DNA from: Nitrospira sp. ND1
GTDB taxonomy: Bacteria; Nitrospirota; Nitrospiria; Nitrospirales; Nitrospiraceae
Assembly (NCBI RefSeq): GCF_900170025.1
Contig: NZ_FWEX01000006.1
Coordinates: 638,501 to 702,500 of the forward strand
Length of the DNA stretch: 64,000 bases
Direction of reading: 5' to 3'
Below the pieces are notes generated by a model. It was given only the letters and a program-made list of their open reading frames with translations, did not search any database and was not told the origin of the DNA. The translations under genes and the position numbers were made by a program. This document shows, piece after piece, positions 9,045-19,247 of this stretch. Each line of letters opens with the position of its first letter. The first letter of the stretch is position 1.

Positions 9045-9692
9045 TCAACGGGTGGTGGAATCGGACGGCGCAGGCGCGGGCGGCTGGTCGGTCACGGTAA
9101 AACGCATGGTCCCGACCTGATTGACGGCATGAAAGGGCTGCTGCCCCAACGATGTAATGTAAATCTTGACCAGATACTTTCCTTGCGGCCATTGTTCAGA
9201 CGGTTTCTTCAACTCCAGAAAACCATACCGTTCGTGGCCCGGCACCTCGAGACTATCGGTCACGATTGCACGAGCACCGGTCTTCCCGTCTGCGCCCACG
9301 GGAAACACCTGGGCGGCAAACTGCGCCGGGTCCTCAAGCGGAGCCACCTCAAAGACGATGTAGACGGCCGGAGTATCCGGAGAGAACAGCGTGGTTCCTG
9401 GAGCGATGGGCTTCAAGCGGGGATCCTGGGTGTACCATCCCTTTCTCCCAAACGTGTCCCACTCCACCTCGTAACCGCGTGCCATCTTGATCCACGTGAA
9501 CAGCGATTGGGGAACGCCTTTCTCTTGGATATCCATCGAAGGGGTTTCCGTCGGCTCAAACTCCGTGGTGGCCTGCTCCTTCGGAACCATCAAGTCCCGT
9601 CCCTCCACGACCGCAACGGAGAATCCCACTCCAGCCATCACACCTACCATGACGGCCAAGCGGCAGATGACCCACCTTCCGTTCATTTTCAT
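9045..9692 (-). CDS. Exported hypothetical protein
   Basis: A protein of about 215 residues with a signal peptide (positively charged start, then AVMVGVMAGVGFSVAVV). The mature part looks beta-rich, with a segment reading TPAVYIVFEVAPL and a C-terminal FTVTD strand before a Pro-rich tail. It resembles a sensor-like or Ig-like periplasmic domain, but I cannot assign a family. The ATG at 9692 is chosen because the signal peptide follows it directly. In-frame ATGs at 9734 and 9788 would add non-conserved residues. Confidence 0.6.
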   Translation of the reverse strand: MKMNGRWVICRLAVMVGVMAGVGFSVAVVEGRDLMVPKEQATTEFEPTETPSMDIQEKGVPQSLFTWIKMARGYEVEWDTFGRKGWYTQDPRLKPIAPGTTLFSPDTPAVYIVFEVAPLEDPAQFAAQVFPVGADGKTGARAIVTDSLEVPGHERYGFLELKKPSEQWPQGKYLVKIYITSLGQQPFHAVNQVGTMRFTVTDQPPAPAPSDSTTR

Positions 9693-9883
9693 GGCTGGTT
9701 CGCTGCAGGCGGCTGATGATATTGGGAGATCCATAGGATCATCGTACTCACTGCAGAGAAGGGGGTCAACCGGCCTGCAGGGATTCATTCCAAACCCCGG
9801 CCATGTCGACTGGCTCTGATATAATGCGAAAAGCCATCACGTATCATAGTGCTCATCATACTTCTGTTTCCATCCACAGCCTC

Positions 9884-11314
9884 ATGAACCAACCCGCCCC
9901 CCAGCAACAGACATCTCTCCCCCTTCACCCCCTTGAGCCTTCAGGCGATCTTACGCATTCGTCCGATCAAAATGCCAAGGCTGAGAGCCGCCGGTATGGT
10001 GTCCGCGATGCGGCCTTTCAAGCGGCCGCGCAGGGTGGCGGGGAAAACTATTTCTCGGCCTTTGCCCTGTTTCTGCATGCCTCTCCATTCCACATCGGCA
10101 TCTTGTCCGCGCTGCCCCAATTGGTCGGTGTGGTGGCACAGCTCCTGTCCGTGAAACTGCTCCAATATCTCCGCATGCCTGCGCAACTCCTGATCGGCGG
10201 CGGCTGGGCCCAGGCCCTCTGCTGGCTGCCGATCCTCTCGCTCCCGCTGCTCCTGCCCGAGCATGGTCCCTGGCTCCTGATCGGCTGCGCCATGCTGTAC
10301 TTTGCCTTCGGACATGCCACGGCCCCGGTGTGGAATAGCCTGTTGGTCGATGTCGTGGAGACGAGCAGCCGGGGCGCCTACTTTGCCCAGCGAGCCCGCG
10401 TGACGGCGTTGACGAGTTTTGTGGCCTTGGGCATTGCCGGAACGGTCCTGACGTTGGGACAGAAATGGGAACTCAGCTGGATCGGGTTCCTCTTCATTTT
10501 TCTGGGTGCGGCCGCCGCGCGAGTGGGAGCGACCCGCTGCCAAACCAGGATCTCCAAACTGGTGCCGGTCCACCATATCGACGCTCCGCATGGATTCAGG
10601 CATTTCCTTGCTCAGCGCGCCACGCCGGATTTCCGGCACTTCCTGCTGTTCTCCGGACTCATGCATTTCTCGGTATTGATCTCCGGCCCGTTCTTTGTCG
10701 TCTATCTGTTGCGAGATTTACACTGGTCTTACCTGCAATATGCAGGCTGGATGGCCAGCAGTATCTCGGCGCAATTCTTCACCCTCGCGCCATGGGGACA
10801 GATCGGCGATCGGTACGGGAACAAGACCCTGCTCATGGTCACAGGCTTGGCGGTCCCGCTCCTACCGATGGGTTACCTGTTGAGCGAACACTATCTGTTT
10901 CTGCTGAGCCTGAATTTTTTCGGCGGGGTGATTTGGGCGGGACTGTCGCTCGGACTCCAAAACTATGTGTTTGACTCGCTCCGTCCGCAGGAGCGCACAC
11001 GAGGCGTAGCCTTGGCCAATGCCACGAACGCGATCGGCTGGGGCATCGGAGCGTTGACCGGCAGCTGGCTGGCCACCATCCTCCCGGCTCAGGTCTCGCT
11101 CGGCTCCTGGGCACTGACCCCGGCATCCAACCTGCCGTTCCTGTTCTGCCTCTCCGGAGCGCTACGATTGCTGATTGCCCTCAGCCTGCTGAGAACCTTC
11201 GGCGAGCCACGAGAGATCGGGACGCCGCCGCAACGGCACCTGATGTGGGAGTTGCCGTTGGTGAAACCGCTCGTGGCGCTGCTCCCCTGGCGAAATTCCC
11301 GCGTCGCCCCCTAA
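9884..11314 (+). CDS. Major facilitator superfamily transporter
   Basis: Inner-membrane permease of about 476 residues with roughly twelve hydrophobic helices in two halves. Between helices 2 and 3 of the second half there is the MFS loop signature GQIGDRYGNKTLL. The substrate is unknown. The ATG at 9884 is preferred to one at 9803 because a TATAAT box lies at 9822-9827 and would place transcription start after 9830. The first 70 residues are soluble and Gln/Pro/His-rich. The gene is flanked by unrelated genes, so the context gives no clue. Confidence 0.8.
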   Translation: MNQPAPQQQTSLPLHPLEPSGDLTHSSDQNAKAESRRYGVRDAAFQAAAQGGGENYFSAFALFLHASPFHIGILSALPQLVGVVAQLLSVKLLQYLRMPAQLLIGGGWAQALCWLPILSLPLLLPEHGPWLLIGCAMLYFAFGHATAPVWNSLLVDVVETSSRGAYFAQRARVTALTSFVALGIAGTVLTLGQKWELSWIGFLFIFLGAAAARVGATRCQTRISKLVPVHHIDAPHGFRHFLAQRATPDFRHFLLFSGLMHFSVLISGPFFVVYLLRDLHWSYLQYAGWMASSISAQFFTLAPWGQIGDRYGNKTLLMVTGLAVPLLPMGYLLSEHYLFLLSLNFFGGVIWAGLSLGLQNYVFDSLRPQERTRGVALANATNAIGWGIGALTGSWLATILPAQVSLGSWALTPASNLPFLFCLSGALRLLIALSLLRTFGEPREIGTPPQRHLMWELPLVKPLVALLPWRNSRVAP

Positions 11315-11341
11315 CCGGCTCTCACGCCTTGCGCCAGCCGA

Positions 11342-11554
11342 TTACATGCCCGCCGGCTTATGTTCCCGCTCCTCCTGCTTGAGCTTGTCGAACCCCCGAT
11401 CCGCATTGCCCTTCACCTGCTCCAACGAGGGTTGGGCCATCGGTTTCGGCTTCTCACTCGCACAGCCGGCCACGAGCACCCCAGCCGCCATCAATCCTCC
11501 CAACAGGCCGATCACGCGCATTCCCGCACCGACTCTGCCGCTCCTGTACTCCAT
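11342..11554 (-). CDS. Small lipoprotein
   Basis: A 70-residue protein with a short charged N-terminus, a hydrophobic stretch (VIGLLGGLMAAGVLV) and the lipobox VAGC. It is therefore predicted to be lipid-anchored after cleavage before the Cys. The remaining 40 residues are hydrophilic and helical, with no recognised family. The ATG at 11554 is preceded by GAAAGGGG. It is convergent with the MFS gene. Confidence 0.65.
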   Translation of the reverse strand: MEYRSGRVGAGMRVIGLLGGLMAAGVLVAGCASEKPKPMAQPSLEQVKGNADRGFDKLKQEEREHKPAGM

Positions 11555-11727
11555 GCCGCGCCCCCTTTCGATGAATCTATCCGCTGACGCACAGCCCCGA
11601 CAAAGCATTATGGGATAGTGCTGCGCTGCGCTCAACATGAAAACGCGTCCGGCCCACGCACGTTGACTGCCTCGGGCAAAGACGCTATCCTCCGCGATAA
11701 GCACCGACGCCTCCTGAAAGGAACCCG

Positions 11728-12177
11728 ATGTCGTTACATGACCGTTTGACCGAAGATCTCAAATCAGCGATGAAGTCGCGAGACCAACTACGCATGGACG
11801 TCATCCGCATGATCAAAGCCGCCGTGCAATACAAGGAAGTCGAGCTGAAACAAGATCTGGACGATGCCGCGATGAGCCGGATCATGACCACGCTCATCAA
11901 GCAACGCAAGGAAGCCGCCGAGCAATTCGAAAAGGGCAACCGGCAGGACCTGGCGACGAAAGAACGGCAGGAGATCAGCATCATCGAGGGGTATCTCCCC
12001 GCCGCGCTCTCCTCCGATGAACTGGCCCGGATCGTCGACGCCGCGGTGAAGGAATCCGGCGCTACGGCCCTCAAAGACATGGGCCAGGTGATGAAAGCCG
12101 TCATGGCCCGCTTGGCCGGCCAATCCGTAGACGGCAAAGTCGTCAGCGATCTGGTCAAAGCCGCTCTTCAACGTTAA
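11728..12177 (+). CDS. GatB/YqeY domain protein
   Basis: A 149-residue cytoplasmic protein of the YqeY family, related to the C-terminal tRNA-binding region of the GatB amidotransferase subunit. The N-terminus (LTEDLKSAMKSRDQLRMDVI) and the middle EEISIIEGYLP-type segment (here RQEISIIEGYLPAALS) are diagnostic. The C-terminal part ends with the usual Lys-rich GKVVSDLVKAAL. Its exact role in translation is not settled for the family. AAAGGAACCCG precedes the ATG. Confidence 0.9.
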   Translation: MSLHDRLTEDLKSAMKSRDQLRMDVIRMIKAAVQYKEVELKQDLDDAAMSRIMTTLIKQRKEAAEQFEKGNRQDLATKERQEISIIEGYLPAALSSDELARIVDAAVKESGATALKDMGQVMKAVMARLAGQSVDGKVVSDLVKAALQR

Positions 12178-12345
12178 ATGTGCCGGCTCCGGCACCACCA
12201 CTCTTAATCTCTTCCTCGATTCTGCCGATACGGCTCCTGACGGATGGCATTACGCCGATGCCATCCCGGGTATGTCTCACATTCAACATGCCCGATCGGC
12301 AGGCATCGCACCTGCTCACACGCCACCAAGCGAACGAGGCTGCTC

Positions 12346-12993
12346 ATGGGCATCCTGATCGTTGACGATTCTCCCGACCAACAGCTGCTGCTGAAAGCCG
12401 TGCTGAACAAAGCCGGTCATCAGGACCTGCTCATCGCGGACTCGGCCGCTTCAGCCTACGACCACCTTGGCATCAATCAGCCCCAGCCGAACGGGCAGGC
12501 ACCCGCCATTGATTTGATCCTGATGGACTTTCTTATGCCGGGCATCGACGGGGTGGCCGCCACACAGCGTATCAAGAGCCTGGAAAACCTGCGGGATATC
12601 CCTGTGATCGTCGTCACGGCGAAGACCGCCCTGGGGGATCTTCAGGCGGCTTTCGCGGCCGGCGCGATGGACTTCATCACGAAGCCGGTCAATAGTGTGG
12701 AACTGCTCGCCCGGGTGAATTCCGCGCTGATGCTCAAGAAAGAAATGGACTGTCGCAAAACCCGTGAAATGGAGCTTCGCCGCAGCAATGCCGAACTCCA
12801 ACAGGCGTTGCGCGAAGTAAAAGTGCTGAAAGGCCTGGTGCCGATCTGTGCCTCCTGCAAGAAAATCCGGAACGATCAGGGGTTCTGGCAACAATTGGAA
12901 GAGTATATCCAGCAACATTCGGAAGCCGAATTCAGTCACGGCCTCTGCACCCCCTGCATTAAAAAGCATTACCCTGGCGTTTACCCCGACTAG
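12346..12993 (+). CDS. Response regulator with C-terminal Cys motif
   Basis: A 215-residue protein. Residues 1-125 are a receiver domain: acidic pair in ILIVDDS, phospho-acceptor Asp in [10 protein letters not shown], Thr in VVTAKT and Lys in FITKPV. A coiled segment follows (about 128-160). The tail has [20 protein letters not shown] and then a CTPC pair, a four-Cys arrangement often found at the end of signalling proteins that may bind zinc. It has no DNA-binding or enzymatic output domain. It is the first of four plus-strand signalling genes (to 16220), so it probably takes part in the same phosphorelay. Confidence 0.88.
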   Translation: MGILIVDDSPDQQLLLKAVLNKAGHQDLLIADSAASAYDHLGINQPQPNGQAPAIDLILMDFLMPGIDGVAATQRIKSLENLRDIPVIVVTAKTALGDLQAAFAAGAMDFITKPVNSVELLARVNSALMLKKEMDCRKTREMELRRSNAELQQALREVKVLKGLVPICASCKKIRNDQGFWQQLEEYIQQHSEAEFSHGLCTPCIKKHYPGVYPD

Positions 12994-13037
12994 CTGCTAG
13001 CATCGTCCTACGACACACTTTCAGGGAGACACTGACC

Positions 13038-14042
13038 ATGGGTATCCTGATCGTCGACGACTCGACGGACGATCGTCTGTTGATTCAATCCATCCTCGCC
13101 AATGCCGGTTACGAAGAAACCTTTGGGGCGGAGTCCGCCGCCGCGGCATTCCGGTTGCTCGGGCTCGACGGCCCGCGGCAAATGACGGGCCGAGTGGATC
13201 TGATCCTGATGGATATCGTCATGCCTGCCACCAACGGGATCGAGGCCTGCCGGCAGATCAAAGCCGTCGAACGCTATCGCGACATCCCGATCATCATGGT
13301 CACCGTAAAAACGGATCCGGTCGATCTGCAGTTGGCCTTTGCGGCCGGCGCCATCGACTATGTCGCCAAGCCCATCAGCAAGATCGAGCTCCTGACCCGC
13401 GTCCGGTGCGTGCTCCGCCTCGTGCATGAAATCGAACGGCGCCGCGCGCGCGAGCAGGAACTCCTGGAGGTGATGCGCCAGTTGCAGGAAGCCAACCAGA
13501 TGCTGTTGCGTCTCTCGTGCCTCGACGGGCTCACCGGGATCACCAATCGACGCCAATTCGACGACTTTCTGGACCAGGAATGGCGCCGGGCCGCGCGCGA
13601 ATCGACCCCGCTGTCGCTGATCATGCTCGATATCGACTACTTCAAGACATACAACGACAGCCATGGGCACCAGGCCGGGGATGAATGTCTTCGCCAGGTG
13701 GCCCAGCTCATCTCCAGCCACGTCAATCGCCCCGGTGACTTGGTCGCCCGTTACGGAGGCGACGAGTTCGTCATCGTGCTGCCCGGCACCACGGTAGACG
13801 GCGCGGCGCAGGTCGCCGATACGCTCCGGCGCAAAGTCTGTGAAGCGGAGATGAAACATCCGAACGGCGATCCCGTCACCATCAGTCTCGGCTTCGCCTG
13901 CACCGTGCCAAGCCGTGTGGCCGCGCCGACCGATCTCATCAGGGCGGCCGACCAGGCCCTGTACCAGGCCAAGCAGGACGGGCGCAATCGGGCCAAGCAA
14001 GCCGGAGTCCTGACGCTCGTGCACCACACGCATAAAGATTGA
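13038..14042 (+). CDS. Response regulator with GGDEF domain (diguanylate cyclase)
   Basis: A 334-residue REC-GGDEF protein that makes cyclic di-GMP when its receiver is phosphorylated. The receiver spans residues 1-125 ([17 protein letters not shown] and the Lys of YVAKPI). A short coiled linker is followed by the cyclase domain (about 165-325) with the active-site motif RYGGDEF. The product-inhibition site RxxD is present as RPGD five residues before GGDEF, so the enzyme should be subject to feedback inhibition. The ATG at 13038 follows AGGGAGA. It lies 44 bases after the previous response regulator, whose receiver is similar. Confidence 0.93.
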   Translation: MGILIVDDSTDDRLLIQSILANAGYEETFGAESAAAAFRLLGLDGPRQMTGRVDLILMDIVMPATNGIEACRQIKAVERYRDIPIIMVTVKTDPVDLQLAFAAGAIDYVAKPISKIELLTRVRCVLRLVHEIERRRAREQELLEVMRQLQEANQMLLRLSCLDGLTGITNRRQFDDFLDQEWRRAARESTPLSLIMLDIDYFKTYNDSHGHQAGDECLRQVAQLISSHVNRPGDLVARYGGDEFVIVLPGTTVDGAAQVADTLRRKVCEAEMKHPNGDPVTISLGFACTVPSRVAAPTDLIRAADQALYQAKQDGRNRAKQAGVLTLVHHTHKD

Positions 14043-14124
14043 TGACCTCCCGCCGTCGCGACCATCGTGTCACCCACTCGCGAGACGGAGCGGTCATGCT
14101 GGACTGAGACGACCGGACCACGCC

Positions 14125-15894
14125 ATGGCGAAACGCATCACGCAGACCAGACGAACCACCTCAACCTCTGCCGCACGCCTTCCCCGCACCGCTTCCCGAC
14201 CGTCCACCGCGCTGCAACGCGAGCAGGCCGCACGCCTGCGTGCCGAGCGGGCGCTCCAACGCGTCTCCAAAGAGTTGCAACGCCGCGTCGAAGAACTGCA
14301 ACGGGCCAAAGATGCCGCCGATGTGGCCAACCGTGCCAAGAGCGAGTTCCTGGCCAGCATGAGCCACGAGATCCGCACCCCGATGAATGCCATCATCGGC
14401 ATGGCCGACCTCTTATGGGAAACCACCCTCACTCCGGAACAACGGAAATATTTGCGCATCTTTCGCCGCGCCGGAGCCAGTCTGCTGAGCCTGATCAACG
14501 ACATCCTCGATCTCTCGAAAGTCGAATCAGGCCGCCTGGACCTGGACTCGATCGACTTCGACCTGTCCGAGCTGATCGACAAAACCAGTGAGATGCTGGC
14601 CTTGCGTGCCAACGAGAAAGGCCTCGAACTCGTCTGCCACCTCGCCAACGATGTCCCCTGCCATCTCATCGGCGATCCCAACCGCCTCTACCAGATCCTG
14701 CTCAATCTGCTGGGAAACGCGATCAAATTCACGGAGAAGGGCTCGGTGGTCATGAGTATCACCAACGATCCCGAGCTTCGAACGCCGGGCGCGATTCGAT
14801 TCTCGATCAGCGATACGGGCATCGGCGTCCCGCACGACAAAATTAAAGCCATCTTCGACACATTCACGCAAGCGCATAGCACGATTGCGCGCCAGTACGG
14901 CGGCACGGGGTTGGGCCTGTCGATCTCGCAACAGCTGGCAGCCCTCATGGGCGGCCGGATCTGGGTGGAAAGCACCCTCGGCGAAGGCAGCACGTTCCAC
15001 TGCGTGGTCCAGCTTGGCGTGCAAACAGCCCCGCCGCCATCGAAAGTGTCGGGCACTATGAACCTGGCCGGACTCCGCTGCCTGGTCGTGGACGATTACC
15101 CGACCAATCGGCTGATCCTGCGCGAAACCCTGTTCGGGTGGGGTGCTACCGTGGTGGAAGCCGACAGCGGCGAACAGGCCATGGAGGCCCTGGAAGTCTC
15201 GCTGAACTCCGACGCCCCGTTCACCCTGCTCCTGCTCGATTGCCGAATGCCCGGAATGGACGGGTTTGAGGTCATCGAACGCATCCATGCCGATCCGAGG
15301 CTGAGCAACCTCACGATCATCATGCTTGCCTCCGACCGGTGGGCCGACGACATCGCCAAGACCTACGACCTCGGCCTGGGCGGCTACCTGGTCAAACCGA
15401 TCCGGCGCTCCGATCTTCAACAAACCATCAGCATCGCATTGGGCCGTAGCAAAAGTGGCTTCTCGCCTTCGCCTCAAGGCACCGCTCTCCCGGCCACACC
15501 CCAAGGACGATCCCTGCGGATCTTGCTGGTGGAGGATTCACCGGACAATCAGGTGTTGATCCAGTCCTATCTGAAGCACACCATCCATCGAGTGGATCTG
15601 GCCGATAACGGGCAGATCGGCGTCGCGAAATTCCAAAACGGACACTATGACCTCATCCTCATGGATATGCAGATGCCGGTCATGGACGGCATCACCGCGA
15701 CACGAACCATTCGACGTTGGGAGCAGGAACAGGGCCTTCCCGCAGTTCAAATCATTGCCCTCACAGCCTTGGCTCTGAAAGAAGAATCGGCGAGGATCTT
15801 CGAAGCCGGGTGCAATGCCCATATGACAAAGCCGCTGAAACGAACCACGCTGCTGGAATTACTCCTGGCCTATGAAAAGACGCGAGCGCAATGA
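14125..15894 (+). CDS. Hybrid sensor histidine kinase with two receiver domains
   Basis: A 589-residue cytoplasmic kinase without membrane segments. Residues about 28-75 form a coiled coil. The HisKA domain has H81 in [14 protein letters not shown]. The ATPase domain shows the N box (LLGNAIKFT), the G1 box (SDTGIGV) and the G2 box ([13 protein letters not shown]). Receiver 1 (about 312-435) and receiver 2 (about 457-580) carry their acceptor Asp in LLLDCRMPG and LILMDMQMP. No input domain is seen, so the signal may come from a partner bound by the coiled coil. Its last codons overlap the Hpt gene by ATGA, a sign of coupled translation. Confidence 0.94.
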   Translation: MAKRITQTRRTTSTSAARLPRTASRPSTALQREQAARLRAERALQRVSKELQRRVEELQRAKDAADVANRAKSEFLASMSHEIRTPMNAIIGMADLLWETTLTPEQRKYLRIFRRAGASLLSLINDILDLSKVESGRLDLDSIDFDLSELIDKTSEMLALRANEKGLELVCHLANDVPCHLIGDPNRLYQILLNLLGNAIKFTEKGSVVMSITNDPELRTPGAIRFSISDTGIGVPHDKIKAIFDTFTQAHSTIARQYGGTGLGLSISQQLAALMGGRIWVESTLGEGSTFHCVVQLGVQTAPPPSKVSGTMNLAGLRCLVVDDYPTNRLILRETLFGWGATVVEADSGEQAMEALEVSLNSDAPFTLLLLDCRMPGMDGFEVIERIHADPRLSNLTIIMLASDRWADDIAKTYDLGLGGYLVKPIRRSDLQQTISIALGRSKSGFSPSPQGTALPATPQGRSLRILLVEDSPDNQVLIQSYLKHTIHRVDLADNGQIGVAKFQNGHYDLILMDMQMPVMDGITATRTIRRWEQEQGLPAVQIIALTALALKEESARIFEAGCNAHMTKPLKRTTLLELLLAYEKTRAQ

Positions 15895-16220
15895 TGCACC
15901 ATCATGCTGAACCAGGCCCCGACAAGATCCCCGTCCGTATCGATTCCAGCCTTGAAGCCATCATCCCCGGGTTCCTCGCCAACCGGCAGCGGGATCTCAC
16001 CACGATCGAGTCCTGCCTGAAGCAGGGCGATCTCAACACGATTCGCATGCTTGGCCATCGCATGAAAGGCGACGGCGGCGGGTACGGTTTCGATCAGATC
16101 AGCGTGATCGGCGACCAGCTTGAGCGGGCCGCCATGGCACACAATCTCTCGGCGCTACACCATCAGCTCAACGGTTTGAAGGACTTCCTGGCTCGCGTCG
16201 AGATTGTGTACGTCCACTGA
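15891..16220 (+). CDS. Histidine phosphotransfer (Hpt) domain protein
   Basis: A 109-residue four-helix Hpt protein that should carry phosphate from the hybrid kinase to a receiver. The phospho-acceptor His is in the motif [14 protein letters not shown], the standard pattern of His, Lys and Gly. The start overlaps the kinase stop (ATGA), so the kinase, this protein and the two upstream response regulators form one likely phosphorelay. Core genes end here and accessory DNA begins just after. Confidence 0.9.
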   Translation: MMHHHAEPGPDKIPVRIDSSLEAIIPGFLANRQRDLTTIESCLKQGDLNTIRMLGHRMKGDGGGYGFDQISVIGDQLERAAMAHNLSALHHQLNGLKDFLARVEIVYVH

Positions 16221-16349
16221 GTTCAGTGCCCTCACCCGTCGCTCCCCTTTCCTCCATTTGCGCGACCTGCTCTCGTCCGGACTGAGAGGTGGCTCCGGTT
16301 GGTTGGACAGTGTCGGCCCATTCTTAAGTGGCGCCTGGCGGATTGTTGA

Positions 16350-17180
16350 CTACGCGGCGGTCTGCCGTGTCGTCAGATGGTCATAGTACACCTGGTCTGG
16401 TGTCTGACCGTCAAGGGCCTGATGCGGCCGGGTCTGATTATAGAACGTCAGATAGCGCGCCACCCCCTGATGCGCGGCCTCGACGGTGTCGTACGCGTGT
16501 AGATAGACCTCTTCGTATTTAATGCTCTTCCAGAGTCGTTCCACGAACACGTTGTCCCGCCAGCACCCTTTCCCGTCCATGCTGATCTGAATGCCGTGGT
16601 GGGTCAGCAGCCCCGTGAACTCCTGGCTCGTGAATTGGCACCCTTGATCGGTGTTGAAGATCTCGGGGCAGCCATACTGCGTAATCGCCTCCTGTACGGC
16701 CTCGAGACAGAAGTCCGTCGTCAACGTATTGGACAGCCGCCACGCCAAGACCCGACGACTCGCCCAGTCCAGCACCGCAAAGAGATACAGGAAGCCACGA
16801 CGCATGGGAATATAGGTGATATCCGCCGCCCAGGCCTGATTCGGACGCGAGATGGTGAGATCCCGCAAGAGATAGGGGTAAATCTGATGGGCTGGATGCC
16901 GCCGGCTGAGCGACGGTTTGCGATACAGGGCCTCAATGCCCATGCGGCGCATCAGAGTGGCCACCTGGCGTCGGCCAATGGCGCGGCCCTCGCGTCGCAA
17001 GAGATCGCGCAGCATGCGCGCACCGGCAAAGGGATACTGGAGATGCAGCTCGTCAATCCGACGCATCAGCGCCAGCGTCGTCTCTGAAACCGGCATCGGC
17101 TGGTAGTACGCGGTCGAGCGGGCCAGCTTCAGCAGCTGGCATTGCCGCACAACCGGGAGGGGATGGGTTCGATCGATCAT
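16350..17180 (-). CDS. IS3-family transposase OrfB (DDE integrase)
   Basis: A 276-residue integrase-core transposase. The N-terminal region carries the HTH_21-type segment (RIDELHLQYPFAGARML). The DDE residues are seen as Asp in WAADITYIP, Asp in NTDQGCQFTS and Glu in VFVERLWKSIKYEEV. It is the second gene of the IS. Its start overlaps the orfA stop by 4 bases (ATGA), so product may arise by coupled translation or frameshifting as in other IS3 members. Length is normal and no internal stops are seen. Confidence 0.94.
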   Translation of the reverse strand: MIDRTHPLPVVRQCQLLKLARSTAYYQPMPVSETTLALMRRIDELHLQYPFAGARMLRDLLRREGRAIGRRQVATLMRRMGIEALYRKPSLSRRHPAHQIYPYLLRDLTISRPNQAWAADITYIPMRRGFLYLFAVLDWASRRVLAWRLSNTLTTDFCLEAVQEAITQYGCPEIFNTDQGCQFTSQEFTGLLTHHGIQISMDGKGCWRDNVFVERLWKSIKYEEVYLHAYDTVEAAHQGVARYLTFYNQTRPHQALDGQTPDQVYYDHLTTRQTAA

Positions 17181-17476
17181 GGCTTTGCGCTCCGCAAGCC
17201 CGCCTTGGTGAGCGCCCCGGCTAAAAAATCATTCTCCAGGGCCAGCTGGCCGATCTTGGCGTGCAGGGTCTTGAGATCGGGCGTCTCTGCTGGCGGGTTC
17301 GCTCCGCCAAACACGTCCGCCGCCCGCGCCAGCAATTGCTGCTTCCATTCGGTGATCTGGGTGGGGTGAACCTGAAACTGCTCCGCTAAGTCGGCCAGGG
17401 TTTTGTCGCCTTTGACCGCCGCCAAGGCCACCTGCGCCTTAAACGTGGCCCCGTGATTCCGTCTCGTTCTCTTCAT
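17177..17476 (-). CDS. IS3-family transposase OrfA (HTH)
   Basis: A 99-residue HTH_Tnp_1 type protein. It starts MKRTRRNHGATFKAQVALAA and has the recognition helix around EQFQVHPTQITEWK. The C-terminal part (about 65-95) is a leucine-zipper-like helix used by IS3 OrfA proteins for dimerisation. The ATG at 17476 gives the usual family start. A longer frame to 17533 would run into the terminal repeat of the IS. Confidence 0.92.
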   Translation of the reverse strand: MKRTRRNHGATFKAQVALAAVKGDKTLADLAEQFQVHPTQITEWKQQLLARAADVFGGANPPAETPDLKTLHAKIGQLALENDFLAGALTKAGLRSAKP

Positions 17477-17547
17477 CGCCTCGCTCCTTTGTGTCGCCAC
17501 CTCGCGGGGGCCTCGGTGAAGCCAGGCTACCACTTAGCACACTGTCC

Positions 17548-18047
17548 GAATTTCCGGAGCCCCTTCTCTGCTCGACCCGCTAAATTGTAGACGACACAAG
17601 CCAAACATATCCGGCGACAATGCAGGCTCACTGGGGCAGTTTCGAGGAATGAGCGCTGTGGAAGATATGTGCGGAAACCCACGAGAGACGGAGACCGAAG
17701 GTTGCAGCCGAGCACGAGCAGGAGGATTGGTTACGAGAACTGGGGCGAGAAAGAAGGCGATGCGGGGTCACCCACAAAGATCTGCTGGGTTTGATCAGGA
17801 CGGGAGGAACTACCCTACTAGCTTCGGGTTGCACAGATGAGGTTTGGTGGAGGGCAACCGCTACGCCCATCGTTGGCAAAAGCTATTTCGTTTAAAATTG
17901 CGGGCGTTGCATTTGCTGCTTAGCTCTATGGGCTGTATTTGAGCGCCAAGTCCATGAGCCACTGTGACTACAACTGTGAAGACTTCGCAGCCTCGGGACG
18001 GTCTGAATCGTTGGAAAGGAAACCTCTTTCGCTACCTAGCCGTATTT
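17548..18047. other. Gene-poor stretch with remnant frame
   Basis: Five hundred bases without an intact gene. A plus-strand frame is open from about 17652 to 17895 and ends with the residues EVWWRA and PIVG, but it has no plausible start codon, so it looks like a remnant. Its end coincides with copy 1 of the 82-bp repeat listed separately. The remainder to 18047 shows nothing I can name. Confidence 0.45.
17838..17919 (+). repeat. 82-bp repeat, copy 1
   Basis: Aligns without gaps to 21221-21302. By my count about 64 of 82 positions agree and the first 20 are identical. It includes TGGTGGAGGGCA (17845-17856), which is also the 3' end of the tRNA-Ala gene at 41782-41793. It may be an old attachment site of the island. 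Confidence 0.7.
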
Positions 18048-18828
18048 CTATTCCACAGCACCTGCTGCTATGAGAATTTGCTCAATATCCGAATGGTAAT
18101 TCCGCCGAGCAACTTTCAGCGAAGTGTCACCGGTTTTAAAAGCCTTGTCCTGTCCAGCAATGACTCGTGAGTTTACTGCGGCTCCATAATTGAGTAACAC
18201 TTGCACCATTTCACGATTCCCGAGGCTTGATGCCACGATGAGGGAGTAATGCCTTTGCTCCCCTTATAATTCACATCCGCACTCCAGCAAGGAGTGTCCG
18301 CACAATGGCAGTGTGACCTTTAGCAAGAGCGACGATCAAAGGAGGATATCCTTCCGCAACCTCTTTGTTGGGATCGGAACCAGCTGCAAGTAGGGGCTGG
18401 ATGCTGTCATTGCAGCCTTGCACGACTGCCGTCGCCAGAGCTGTCCAGCCATGCTGATACAGCATGTTGCAGTCAGCTCCATGAGCCAGAAGTATCTCGG
18501 CACTCTTCGCATGGCATCCATACGATGCTGCGATCAATGGAGTCTCACCGTCTTGGGCTTGCTGGTTGACATCAGCCCCCTTGCTAAGTAGATACTCTAT
18601 CGCCTCTCCTTCTCCGTAACGAGCTGCATAGATCAATGCGGTATTCCCGCTCTCGTCGACTCCATTCACATCGGCGCCCTGACTCAAGACAGCCTGCATA
18701 TGCACCACTGATCCGCCTCTAGCGTAGTGATGGAGGGGCGGTGCTCGATGACAGGAATACAGCGTCAATAGAAGAAAAGGAACCAGGCAATACCCCCAGG
18801 TAACTCTTTGAGACATGGTGGGGGTCAT
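18048..18828 (-). pseudogene. Ankyrin-repeat lipoprotein, frameshifted
   Basis: The first part (18828 to 18271, 185 residues) has a signal sequence ending in a lipobox-like LYSC. It then carries about four ankyrin repeats with motifs such as GNTALIYAARYGEGEAIEYL and GETPLIAASYGCHAKSAEIL. The frame stops at 18271. The next repeats continue in other frames: the segment after the stop reads NYKGSKGITP in one frame, and IVASSLGNREMVQVLLNYG in another down to 18048. At least two small indels are therefore needed, near 18275 and 18245. I call it a pseudogene. A shorter secreted product of the first part is possible. Confidence 0.75.
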
Positions 18829-19247
18829 CGGTCATTACTCCGTATTGGTTGATTCCGCTGCACCCGTGCCAGAAATTACTCCTGGCACATCACACATGCT
18901 TGATCTTCTTACCCGGAATAAGCACAACAGGCAATACACATGATCGACCCGCGTCCAGAGTCTGCAGGATGGAGAGGTAGAGAGAGCAGCACGAACGGTC
19001 TATATGGCAAAAAGAATGACGAGGCTCGGGCCGAACCGCCGCGGTACCCGCGGTGTCATATGCTGACTTGCTTCAGGCAGTGAAGATCCCCGTGCGCTCG
19101 AAAGCGCCCAGATGCGCGACCACGTACAAGAACAGAAGGAGACAAATGCCTCGGGCCTTTTTCTTGACGACCGTATGATACCTTCGGAGTGGGCCAAGGC
19201 GTTGGGTGAAATAGGGCGCTTTCCTTTCCGGCCCCTGTGATTTGCCG
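18829..19247. other. Intergenic stretch before higBA
   Basis: About 420 bases with no gene that I can support. There is one short hairpin, GTGCCAG (18866-18872) and CTGGCAC (18882-18888) around a 9-base loop, upstream of the ankyrin pseudogene. Its use is unknown. A minus-strand frame from 19606 to 19073 is only the shadow of higB. Confidence 0.4.

Larger units (their letters stand above)
16305..17547 (-). mobile_element. IS3-family insertion sequence
   Basis: An element of about 1243 bases with the two-gene layout of the IS3 family. Its ends are imperfect inverted repeats. The left end starts GGACAGTGT and has TAAGTGG and GCCTGGC further in. The right end, read inward on the other strand, also starts GGACAGTGT, with TAAGTGG and GCCTGGC closer together. 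I do not see a clear short target duplication, so the exact end bases may be off by one or two. Both genes are intact, so the copy may still be active. It sits just where the signalling cluster ends. Confidence 0.85.

Noticed and set aside
17838..17919. Integron attC site
   Set aside because: Neither copy of the 82-bp repeat has the paired RYYYAAC/GTTRRRY boxes or a conserved stem. No integron integrase is in the window.
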